64,000 bases of DNA from Phycisphaerales bacterium (GTDB lineage: Bacteria > Planctomycetota > Phycisphaerae > Phycisphaerales > UBA1924), in NCBI GenBank assembly GCA_020853975.1, contig JADYXW010000045.1, forward strand, positions 62,001-126,000. The letters run 5' to 3'. Both the position numbers and the translations under genes were made by a program. Positions 56,007 through 64,000 of this stretch are shown piece by piece; position 1 is the first letter of the stretch, and each line of letters begins with the position of its first letter. The notes beneath the pieces are model-generated. The model was given only the letters and a program-made list of their open reading frames with translations, searched no databases and was not told the DNA's origin.

Positions 56007-57767
56007 ATGCCCTCGACGACCGCGCTGTTCACCGCCATGAGCGGCCTGAACGCCAACGCCCGCAACATCGACGTCATCGGCAACAACATCGCCAACTCGA
56101 ACACGACGGCGTTCAAGTCCAGCCGCCTGCTGTTCTCCACGATGTTCAGCCGCACGATCCGCGGGGGCACCCCCCCGGGCGACGTCACGGGCGGGACAAA
56201 CCCGTACCAGATCGGGCTGGGGGTCGCGACCGCGGGCACGCAGCGGAACACCTCCGGCGGGACAATCAACAACACGGGCGACCAGCGAGATCTGGCGATC
56301 GACGGCTCGGGGTACTTCGTCGTCCGCCGGGGCGAAGATCAGTTCTACACGCGCGCCGGGGCGTTCCGGACCAACGCGCTCAACGAGCTTGTGACAGTTT
56401 CCGGCGAGCGCCTCCAGGGCTTTGGCGTGGACGACAACTTCAACGTCGTCCCTGGGGTCATGATGGACCTCTCCGTCCCGCTCGGGGCGCTCACGATCGC
56501 GGAGGCAACCTCCCGCGTGCGCTTCGCGGGCAATCTCGACGCCGACGGCCCGCTCCCCGCGCAGGGCAGCCGACTCACGCTGGGGGGCACCGCGACCGCG
56601 GGCCTCATCGCCATCGCCGGTGCGAACCCGGCGCCGGCCACGGGGAACAGGGTCGAGGCGACCACACGGCTTGTGGACGTCGAGAGCCCGAGCCTGCCCG
56701 GCAGCGGCACGCCCCGGTTCACCGATGGTCAGACGCTGCGGCTGAGCGGCGCCGAGAAGGGCACGGGCGTCGTACCCACCGCCACACTCGACATCACCGA
56801 CACCACCACGCTCCAGGACCTCGCGGACTTCCTGAGCGAGGCGCTCGGCATCGGCGCTGCCCCCGGGACCAATCCGGACGGCGCGACGCCGGGCGTCTCG
56901 ATCGATCCCGTGACCGGCGTGCTCAGCATCGTGGGTAACCCCGGCGAAGTGAACGATCTGACCATCGAGACCGACGACCTGATCCTGCTCGACGCGGCCG
57001 GCGCGCAGGTCGCGGCCCCCTTCGTCACGGCAAAGGCCGCGTCCGCCGATGGCGAGTCGGTGCGGACCACCTTTGTCGTCTTTGACTCCCTGGGCGCGCC
57101 CGTGACCCTCAGCCTCACCTTGTCTCTGGAGTCGCGGGGCGACCTGGGCACGACCTGGCGGTACTACGTCGAATCCGACGACGCGACGGGGACCGCGCTG
57201 CAGGTCGGAACCGGCACCATCGGCTTTGACACCCGGGGGCAACCTACCGGGACCGCCCCGGAGGTCATCATCATCGACCGCACCGGCACCGGCGCGGACA
57301 CCCCGCTGACGATCGATCTGGACTTTACCGGGAACGGCGAGGGCGGCATGACGGCCCTCGCGGATGCTGACTCCTCTGTCGCCGCGACCTTCCGCGATGG
57401 GTCGCCCATCGGCACGCTGACGGCGTTCGGCGTCGGGGCCGACGGCACGCTCACCGGGGCGTTCAGCAACGGTCTCACTCGAACCTTGGGCCTGGTGGCG
57501 CTCGCCACGTTCTCCAACGACGCAGGGCTCGAGGACGTGGGGAGCAACCTCTTCCGCGTGACGGGCAACTCGGGCACCGCCGCCATCGGGAACCCCGGCG
57601 AGTTCGGCGCGGGCCGGATCGTGGGGGGCGCGCTCGAGCAGTCGAACGTCGATCTGAGCGAGGAGTTCATCAAGCTGGTGCTGTCTTCCACGGGCTTCTC
57701 GGCGAACAGCCGTGTCATCCGGACGACGGACGAGCTGATGCAGCAGCTGCTCGTGCTGGGCCGCTGA
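56007..57767 (+). CDS. flgE: Flagellar hook protein FlgE
   Basis: MPSTTALFTAMSGLNANARNIDVIGNNIANSNTTAFKSSR; C-term LEQSNVDLSEEFIKLVLSSTGFSANSRVIRTTDELMQQLL. Confidence 0.94.
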   Translation: MPSTTALFTAMSGLNANARNIDVIGNNIANSNTTAFKSSRLLFSTMFSRTIRGGTPPGDVTGGTNPYQIGLGVATAGTQRNTSGGTINNTGDQRDLAIDGSGYFVVRRGEDQFYTRAGAFRTNALNELVTVSGERLQGFGVDDNFNVVPGVMMDLSVPLGALTIAEATSRVRFAGNLDADGPLPAQGSRLTLGGTATAGLIAIAGANPAPATGNRVEATTRLVDVESPSLPGSGTPRFTDGQTLRLSGAEKGTGVVPTATLDITDTTTLQDLADFLSEALGIGAAPGTNPDGATPGVSIDPVTGVLSIVGNPGEVNDLTIETDDLILLDAAGAQVAAPFVTAKAASADGESVRTTFVVFDSLGAPVTLSLTLSLESRGDLGTTWRYYVESDDATGTALQVGTGTIGFDTRGQPTGTAPEVIIIDRTGTGADTPLTIDLDFTGNGEGGMTALADADSSVAATFRDGSPIGTLTAFGVGADGTLTGAFSNGLTRTLGLVALATFSNDAGLEDVGSNLFRVTGNSGTAAIGNPGEFGAGRIVGGALEQSNVDLSEEFIKLVLSSTGFSANSRVIRTTDELMQQLLVLGR

Positions 57768-57837
57768 CGGGCTCAAGTCCGCCGGGTATTGGTCCGATCA
57801 CCAGCTTCACCCGCGCTGCGGGGCCGGAGTGCCGACC

Positions 57838-58197
57838 ATGACGACCCTGATCACTGCTCTTGCGCTGCTTGCCGCCTCGGCGATGTGCGTTGCTCTGTCG
57901 CTGGTCGCGGGCAAGGCGCTGGGCGCCGAGCGCCTCGCCCTCTGGATGGGCGGGCGGAACCTGGGGCGGGCTCGGTTGGCGGTGGGCGTCGGGGCCTTTG
58001 CCGCGGGTCTTGTGACCTTGGGTGCGCTTGTTGGGCTCATCCCCGCGAACCTCACGGTCTCCGGGGTGCCGTTGTGGACGTTCGCGGGCCTGTGCGCCTC
58101 CGTCATCGGGGTTGCGATCGCGGGCGACGCCGCGTCCGTGGGCTCGGCGGTGTCCACCGGCCAGACGGCTCCCGTCTCCTCAAAGCGGGCCGCCTGA
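57838..58197 (+). CDS. Small uncharacterised integral membrane protein
   Basis: ~3 predicted TM segments (LITALALLAASAMCVALSLVAG; VGVGAFAAGLVTLGALVGLIP; LWTFAGLCASVIGVAIAG). Confidence 0.6.
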   Translation: MTTLITALALLAASAMCVALSLVAGKALGAERLALWMGGRNLGRARLAVGVGAFAAGLVTLGALVGLIPANLTVSGVPLWTFAGLCASVIGVAIAGDAASVGSAVSTGQTAPVSSKRAA

Positions 58198-58353
58198 TCA
58201 GGCGACGTCCGGAAACACACCGCGCGGATCGAGAGTGGCGGATCAGCGGGCGTCGCAACGCACTCGTGACGCCGAAGCCTGTCTGCGACTCAACGATCGG
58301 GGAGGCCCGGCCGATGGTCCGCGTGGAGCGTCCGCTCCGCGAGGAACCCGACC

Positions 58354-58905
58354 ATGGCCGACAAGGACGCCAAGAAAGCCCCCGCCCCAGCCGCGGAAGG
58401 TGAAGCCGCTCCCGCGAAAAAGAAGGGCGGCCCCAAGACCGCGATGATCGTGGCCGCGCTGATGGCGGTGGAAGCCGGCGCGGTGTTCATGGTGGCAAAG
58501 ATGACCTCCCCAAAGGCCGCCCATGCCGAGACCGAGGTCACGACCGAGGGACACGGCGAGGTGAGCGAGGACGCGACCGTCGAACTGCCTTTGATCGAGG
58601 AGCGGTTTCAGAACATGCAGACGGGGCAGATCTGGGTGTGGGACACCGAGATCGTGCTGAAGGTCAAGAAGAAGAACGAGGCAGCGGTGGCGGCGGTGCT
58701 CGAGTCCAAGGCGGCCGAGATGAAGGAAGGTCTCTCGGCGATCTTCCGGCGTGCCCAGCTCGGGCAGCTCAAGGAGCCCGGGTTGGAATCCCTCAACCGG
58801 CAGCTCTTTACGTTCGCATCGCAGATGGTCGGCAAGGATGCCGAGGGCCGCGAGCGCATCGACCGGGTGCTGATCCCCAAGTGCCGCGGATTCGCCGCGA
58901 ACTGA
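58354..58905 (+). CDS. fliL: FliL-like flagellar basal body-associated protein
   Basis: Single N-terminal TM, position before fliN, periplasmic [39 protein letters not shown]. Confidence 0.7.
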   Translation: MADKDAKKAPAPAAEGEAAPAKKKGGPKTAMIVAALMAVEAGAVFMVAKMTSPKAAHAETEVTTEGHGEVSEDATVELPLIEERFQNMQTGQIWVWDTEIVLKVKKKNEAAVAAVLESKAAEMKEGLSAIFRRAQLGQLKEPGLESLNRQLFTFASQMVGKDAEGRERIDRVLIPKCRGFAAN

Positions 58906-59047
58906 TCGAGAGGCCGGACGGCGCACGGCTTGCGCCCGTTTATCGGACGCTGCGCGTCCACGCGCAATCTCTGTGGTACTCGCGATGGAAGGGCCGATGA
59001 TGCCGGTTGACGGTGCGCCCACGGACGGGCCCCGACAGGAGGCCAGG

Positions 59048-59488
59048 ATGGCCGACGACACGACTCAACCCACGCCGGCCGAAGGTGCGGGAGATACCCC
59101 GGCCGAGGCCGCGCTGCACGCGGCGAAGGACGCGATCGACGGGCTCGGTGCCATGGCGGCCAAGGCCGCGGGGGGAGCCCCGGCGCCGCTGCCGGACTTC
59201 ACGCCCTCGCTCACGCCAGCGCAGGCCAAGACGCTCGGGCTTCTCTCCGACGTGCAGCTCAATGTCAAGATTGAGCTTGGCCGGGCCAGAATGCTCGTCG
59301 ATGACGTCCTCCAGCTCGGTGAGGGCTCGGTGGTTGAGCTCGACAAGCTCGCGGGCGACCCCGTGGACCTGTACGTCAACGATCAGCACGTCGCCCGGGG
59401 CGAGGTGCTCGTGCTGAACGACAACTTCTGCGTCCGAATCAACGAAATCCTGACGCCCGGTTCGGGCGCGAAGGCCAAGTCGGCCTGA
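59048..59488 (+). CDS. fliN: Flagellar motor switch protein FliN
   Basis: [71 protein letters not shown]. Confidence 0.93.
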   Translation: MADDTTQPTPAEGAGDTPAEAALHAAKDAIDGLGAMAAKAAGGAPAPLPDFTPSLTPAQAKTLGLLSDVQLNVKIELGRARMLVDDVLQLGEGSVVELDKLAGDPVDLYVNDQHVARGEVLVLNDNFCVRINEILTPGSGAKAKSA

Positions 59489-59534
59489 GTCCTCGCGGCG
59501 GCGGAGCCGACCGCGTCCTTGCCAGGATGGTGCC

Positions 59535-60227
59535 ATGTCCGTTCGAGCACGTGCGCTGGTTGTCGGGGTGGTGTTGGCGGCGGTGACGCCCCCAGGCATC
59601 GCCCAGCCCGCGGGCGGCCCGGAGGGCGCGAACCCTCCACATCGGAGCAACGAACTCAGGCCTCTGGGCCCCGGGCCCCGCACCGAGAGCGCCGCCAAGG
59701 CCGCGCCGGGCGAGAAGCCGCTGTGGTCGCAGTCGCTGCAGACCGGTGCGGCTCTTGCCGCGGTGCTGACGTTGGTGTGGGGCGGGGCGAAGCTCGCGAG
59801 GCGGCTGAGTATGCGCGGCGGCGGGGGCCTGCTTGCGGCGCTGGGACCGGGCGGGCGGGCGCCCTCCGGGGTGCTTGAGGTGCTGGGGCGCTTCCCCGCA
59901 GGGCGGGGCACGACGCTGGTGCTGCTGAAGCTCGACCGTCGCGTGCTGCTGGTGTGCCAGACACACGGGCGTGGGAACGCGGGGATGTCCACGCTGTGCG
60001 AGGTCACGGATCCGGACGAGGTGGCGGGCCTCCTCCTCCGCACGCGGGATGAAGCGGGCGAGACGATCGCCACGCGGTTCCGTGAGCACCTGGAGCGAGA
60101 GGGAGCGGAGCCGGAAGGCCCCGGGAAGGAGCCGCCCGGACGTCAACCCAGGGCGGATCGGGAGGGCGTGAGCGCCCTGCGCGGGCGGCTGGAGACGATG
60201 CGCGGGCGCGGGGAGGTCGTCGCATGA
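59535..60227 (+). CDS. fliO: Flagellar biosynthetic protein FliO
   Basis: Between fliN and fliP; TM then LEVLGRFPAGRGTTLVLLKLDRRVLLVCQT. Confidence 0.82.
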   Translation: MSVRARALVVGVVLAAVTPPGIAQPAGGPEGANPPHRSNELRPLGPGPRTESAAKAAPGEKPLWSQSLQTGAALAAVLTLVWGGAKLARRLSMRGGGGLLAALGPGGRAPSGVLEVLGRFPAGRGTTLVLLKLDRRVLLVCQTHGRGNAGMSTLCEVTDPDEVAGLLLRTRDEAGETIATRFREHLEREGAEPEGPGKEPPGRQPRADREGVSALRGRLETMRGRGEVVA

Positions 60228-61228
60228 GTCGCGTCTGGCTCGGCGTGATCCTTGCGCTGCTCGCCTGTGCGCCCGCGTGGGGGCAGGGTGGGCTGGGCCC
60301 GTCGCTCCCGGACGCGGAGCCGGCGTCCGCGGCCCCGGCAGAGGCCCCGGTGCTTCCCGCGCTTTCGGAGTCCGACCCCTACAACCCGCTGGCGATCCTC
60401 GCGGGCGCGGGAGAAGCCCTGCCGGGGGCGGGCGCGGGGGCGAAGCCCACGGGCGAGGCCCCCCGGGGCGGGCTGTCGGTGGCGATCAACATCCTCGTGG
60501 TCCTCACGGTGCTGTCGCTGGTGCCGGCGATCATGCTGATGACCACGTGCTTCATGCGGATCCTGATCGTGCTGGGGCTGCTGAAGCAGGCCCTGGGGGC
60601 CCAGAGCGTGCCGCCACCACAGGTGGTGACGGGCCTCGCGCTGTTCATGACGCTGCTGGTGATGACGCCGACGCTGGAGCGGATCAACAAGGAAGCGATC
60701 CAGCCTTACCGGGCGGGCGCCGTGTCGGACTACGACGACCTGTGGATGCGGACCCGGCAGCCGATGCGGGACTTCATGTTCGCGCAGATCGAGGCGACGG
60801 GGAACTGGTCGAGCGTGTACATGATTATGGAGTACCGCGGGCAGGACCTGGCGGACCCCTCGGCGCTCACGCGGGCGGACGTGGACATGGTGACGCTGGT
60901 CCCCGCGTACATGCTGAGCGAGCTGAAGGTCGCGTTCCTGCTCGGGTTCAAGGTCTACCTGCCCTTCCTGGTCATCGACATGGTCGTGAGCACCATGCTG
61001 ATCTCGATGAGCATGATGATGCTCCCGCCGGTGCTGATCAGCCTGCCCTTCAAGCTGCTGCTCTTCGTGCTGGTGGACGGGTGGGTGCTGATCGTGGGAG
61101 GACTCATGCAGAGCTTCGCGGTCTCGCCCGCGGAGGTGGCGGCGATGGCGCCCTCGTCGGCGGATGTGCTCGCGCTCGTGCACGCGCTCGCGCCCGAAGG
61201 CTTCGTGCGCGCCCAGGGGCTTCTTTGA
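60224..61228 (+). CDS. fliP: Flagellar biosynthetic protein FliP
   Basis: LVPAIMLMTTCFMRILIVLGLLKQALGAQSVPPPQVVTGLALFMTLLVMTP; AYMLSELKVAFLLGFKVYLPFLVIDMVV. Confidence 0.96.
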   Translation: MSRVWLGVILALLACAPAWGQGGLGPSLPDAEPASAAPAEAPVLPALSESDPYNPLAILAGAGEALPGAGAGAKPTGEAPRGGLSVAINILVVLTVLSLVPAIMLMTTCFMRILIVLGLLKQALGAQSVPPPQVVTGLALFMTLLVMTPTLERINKEAIQPYRAGAVSDYDDLWMRTRQPMRDFMFAQIEATGNWSSVYMIMEYRGQDLADPSALTRADVDMVTLVPAYMLSELKVAFLLGFKVYLPFLVIDMVVSTMLISMSMMMLPPVLISLPFKLLLFVLVDGWVLIVGGLMQSFAVSPAEVAAMAPSSADVLALVHALAPEGFVRAQGLL

Positions 61229-61485
61229 TGCAGTACGACGAATCAGCGGTCGAACTCGTGCGGGAAGCGCTGATCATCACCCTCAAGATCGCGGCGCCGA
61301 TCCTCCTCGCGGGGCTCGTCGTGGGCCTGGTCGTGAGCCTGCTCCAGTCCGTCACCTCCATCCAGGATCAGACGCTCTCGTTCGTCCCCAAGATCGTCGT
61401 CATGGTTGTCGCGGCGGCGCTGCTCATCCCCTGGGTCGCGCAGCGCCTCGTCGACTACGCCTCGGAGCTCTTCAGGCTCATCTAG
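61228..61485 (+). CDS. fliQ: Flagellar biosynthetic protein FliQ
   Basis: LVVGLVVSLLQSVTSIQDQTLSFVPKIVVM. Confidence 0.95.
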   Translation: MQYDESAVELVREALIITLKIAAPILLAGLVVGLVVSLLQSVTSIQDQTLSFVPKIVVMVVAAALLIPWVAQRLVDYASELFRLI

Positions 61486-61490
61486 CGGGA

Positions 61491-62306
61491 GTGCCTCGCG
61501 TGGACACGGGCGGCGACATCTCCCCACTCCTGCGGCACGCGGTGCCCTACACCCTTGTGGCGTTCCGCCTCGCGGGGCTCTTCCTTGCGGCGCCGGTGCT
61601 CTCCAGCCAGGGCGTGCCCGCCCGGCACAAGGCCCTGATCGCGCTCACCCTCGCGGGCGCGACCTACCCCATCGTCGCCGCCCGCGCGTGGAACCCCATC
61701 GAGACCGACCTGGTCGGGCTGATCCCGCTCGTGCTCGCGGAGTCGCTCATCGGCCTCACGGTCGGTCTGCTCGCGTCGATCCCGATCATGGCGATGGACA
61801 TGGCGGGCTCGGTCGCGGGCCAGACCATGGGCTTTGGGCTGGCCAAGGTCTACAACCCCGAGGTTGACACCGACGCCGACGTGCTGGGCCAGTTGCTCAT
61901 GTTCCTCGCGTCAGGCATCTTCGCGGCGGTGGGGGGCCTGGACCAGATGTTCAGGGGCGTGCTGGGCACCTTCGACCGCGTGCCCATCGGAGCCGCGGGG
62001 CTGGAGGGCCACGCGCCCCTGGACCTGTTGCTCGGGGTCCTGGGTGGCGGGCTGGAGCTCGCGCTGCGGGTTGCGCTGCCCGTGGTAGGCATCTGCATGC
62101 TGCTCATGATCGTGCTGGGCGTGATCGGCAAGGCGATGCCCGCCTTCAACGTGATGACCGTCGGGTTCATCATCAAGCTCATCGCGGGTGTGATGGTGCT
62201 GGCGCTCGCGGTGCCGGCGGTCGCGGAGGCGTCGGGCGACGAGGTGCGGCGGGTGATGAGCGAGGTGTCCGGCTGGCTCTCGACGCTCACCGGGAAGGGG
62301 GCCTGA
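61491..62306 (+). CDS. fliR: Flagellar biosynthetic protein FliR
   Basis: FRLAGLFLAAPVLSSQGVPARHKALIALTLA; position; GTG start. Confidence 0.92.
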   Translation: MPRVDTGGDISPLLRHAVPYTLVAFRLAGLFLAAPVLSSQGVPARHKALIALTLAGATYPIVAARAWNPIETDLVGLIPLVLAESLIGLTVGLLASIPIMAMDMAGSVAGQTMGFGLAKVYNPEVDTDADVLGQLLMFLASGIFAAVGGLDQMFRGVLGTFDRVPIGAAGLEGHAPLDLLLGVLGGGLELALRVALPVVGICMLLMIVLGVIGKAMPAFNVMTVGFIIKLIAGVMVLALAVPAVAEASGDEVRRVMSEVSGWLSTLTGKGA

Positions 62307-62309
62307 TCC

Positions 62310-63374
62310 GTGGCGGAGGACATGGGCGACAAGACAGAGGCGCCGTCATCGAGGAAGCTCGAAGAGGCGAGGTCGCGCGGGCAGGTCGCCAAGAGCCAGG
62401 ACCTCGCGGGCGCCATCGAGCTTGTCGGGGCGCTCGTGGTCTTCGTCGTCTTCGGGGCGATCATGGCACGCTCGATGCTGACGATCCTGCGGCGGGTGTT
62501 CGAGGACGGCTATGGCGTGCCGGGTGTGGAGGGCCTTGGGACCCTGCTCACGGCGATCGCGGTGGACGCGGCGCGGGCGGTGCTCCCGGCGCTGGGCGTG
62601 CTCGCGGGTGTCTGCATCCTGGCCCACTTCGTGCAGGTGGGTCCGCTGCTGACCGGCCAGCCCCTGATGCCAAAGCTCTCGAAGCTGAACCCCATCGCCG
62701 GGATGCAGCGGCTGTGCGATAGGCGCAACGCGGTCAAGACTCTGACCCAGATCGTGAAGATTGGGGTGGTTGCCGCCGCGGGCTGGGTTTTCCTGGTTTC
62801 TCGGGCGGCGCAGGTGACCTCGCTCCCCAGGCTCGGGCTGTGGGGGGCGCTCAGCGAGCTCGGGGGCATGGCTCTTGAGCTGGCGTTGTGGCTCCTGGCG
62901 ATTCTCCTGGTGCTGGGGGTGGCGGACTGGGCGTTCCAGAAGTGGCAGCACACCCAGGACCTCAAGATGACCAAGGAGGAAGTGAAGGACGAGCGCCGGA
63001 GCATGGAGGGCGACCCGGAGGTGAAGGGCCGCCGCCTGCGGCTGGCGAGGCAGATCGCGATGCAGCGCGTGGGCATGGCGGTGCCGGAGGCGGACGTGGT
63101 GGTCACCAACCCGACGCACTTCTCGGTGGCCATCAAGTACGACGCGCAGACCATGAGGGCCCCGAAGGTGGTCGCGAAGGGTGCGGACTTCCTGGCGCTG
63201 CGGATCAGGCAGGTGGCCGCGGCGAGCGGCGTGCCGATGGTCGAGCGCCCGCCTCTGGCGCGGGCGATCTTCGCGGGTGTGGAAGTGGGCGAGGAGATTT
63301 CCCCGGAGTTCTACCAGGCTGTCGCGGAGATCCTGGCGTTCGTGTACAGGCTTGACCGCGAGGCCGCGGCGTGA
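62310..63374 (+). CDS. flhB: Flagellar biosynthetic protein FlhB
   Basis: GDKTEAPSSRKLEEARSRGQVAKSQDL; VVVTNPTHFSVAIKYD (NPTH autocleavage site). Confidence 0.96.
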   Translation: MAEDMGDKTEAPSSRKLEEARSRGQVAKSQDLAGAIELVGALVVFVVFGAIMARSMLTILRRVFEDGYGVPGVEGLGTLLTAIAVDAARAVLPALGVLAGVCILAHFVQVGPLLTGQPLMPKLSKLNPIAGMQRLCDRRNAVKTLTQIVKIGVVAAAGWVFLVSRAAQVTSLPRLGLWGALSELGGMALELALWLLAILLVLGVADWAFQKWQHTQDLKMTKEEVKDERRSMEGDPEVKGRRLRLARQIAMQRVGMAVPEADVVVTNPTHFSVAIKYDAQTMRAPKVVAKGADFLALRIRQVAAASGVPMVERPPLARAIFAGVEVGEEISPEFYQAVAEILAFVYRLDREAAA

Positions 63375-63384
63375 GTGAGGCGTG

Positions 63385-64000
63385 ATGGCGAAGGCGGGCG
63401 CGAGCAGAAAACCTGTGGTGAAGCCCGCGGCGGCCGCCGTAGCGGCGGAGGCGCCGCTGGTGCTGCCCGCGTGGCTCCGGGCGGTCCACAAGTTCCGCGG
63501 GTACATCGCGCCCCTGGGCTTCATCCTGCTCATGGGGGTGCTGCTTGTGCCCCTGCCGCCCGCCGCGATGGACATCCTGATCGTTGCGAACATCAGCCTG
63601 TCGGTGGTCATCCTGCTCACCACCATCTACATGAACCACCCGCTGGACTTCAGCGTGTTCCCCTCCCTGCTCTTGGCGACGACGCTCCTGAGGCTGGTCC
63701 TGAACGTCGCGAGCACCAGGCTGATCCTGACCGCCGACGCCGCCACGCCGGAGGAGGCGGCGGGGGTCGCGGGCCACGTCATCATGGCATTCGGCCAGTT
63801 CGTCGCGGGCGACTCGCTCTTCGTGGGCGTCGTGATCTTCCTGATCATGGTCATCGTGCAGTTCATGGTCATCACCAAGGGTGCCACACGCATCTCCGAG
63901 GTCGCCGCCCGCTTCACCCTGGACGCGATGCCGGGCAAGCAGATGGCCATCGACGCCGACCTGAACGCGGGCGTCATCGACGACGTGGAGGCCCGGCGCA
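63385..64000 (+). CDS. flhA: Flagellar biosynthesis protein FlhA (N-terminal part, runs off right edge)
   Basis: [58 protein letters not shown]...[36 protein letters not shown]-type sequence. Confidence 0.95.
   Translation, partial: MAKAGASRKPVVKPAAAAVAAEAPLVLPAWLRAVHKFRGYIAPLGFILLMGVLLVPLPPAAMDILIVANISLSVVILLTTIYMNHPLDFSVFPSLLLATTLLRLVLNVASTRLILTADAATPEEAAGVAGHVIMAFGQFVAGDSLFVGVVIFLIMVIVQFMVITKGATRISEVAARFTLDAMPGKQMAIDADLNAGVIDDVEARR

Overview
The window is a high-GC bacterial chromosome segment. Gene content suggests Planctomycetota, probably a Phycisphaerae-like lineage: dockerin-like calcium-repeat secreted proteins, DUF1080 and sialate esterase enzymes, and a planctomycete-style flagellar cluster. 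This placement is an inference, not a database result. The first ~43 kb carries housekeeping and accessory genes: ppdK fragment, pabB, trpS, trpC, tRNA-Ile, hpf-ptsN-ptsH, aroC, ygfZ, ribD, RNase HII-like, aroB, GH29, tRNA-Leu, secreted proteins and a polyferredoxin. From ~43.4 kb to the right edge is a long flagellar cluster: FlgN-like, NtrB/NtrC-type pair, flgB-flgC-fliE-fliF-G-H-I-J-motE-like-fliK-flgD-TIGR02530-like-flgE-unknown-fliL-fliN-fliO-P-Q-R-flhB-flhA(partial). The observations I rate highest are: (1) a ParA-family ATPase fused to a C-terminal glycogen-binding (CBM48/AMPK-beta-like) domain, followed by a gene that looks like a degenerate MinD/ParA-like partner; (2) a recurrent TANNNT box ending 5-8 nt before the start codon of at least eleven genes, suggesting widespread leaderless transcription; (3) a stand-alone candidate SLOG + 2TM (SLATT-like) effector with its own strong promoter; (4) two sigma54 -24/-12 sites next to the sigma54 activator gene, at flgB and fliF; (5) a 1011-aa surface protein built from exact 26-aa repeats with a 104-aa higher-order period; (6) no fliM between fliL and fliN. 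No searches were run. Family calls come from motif recognition in the translations.
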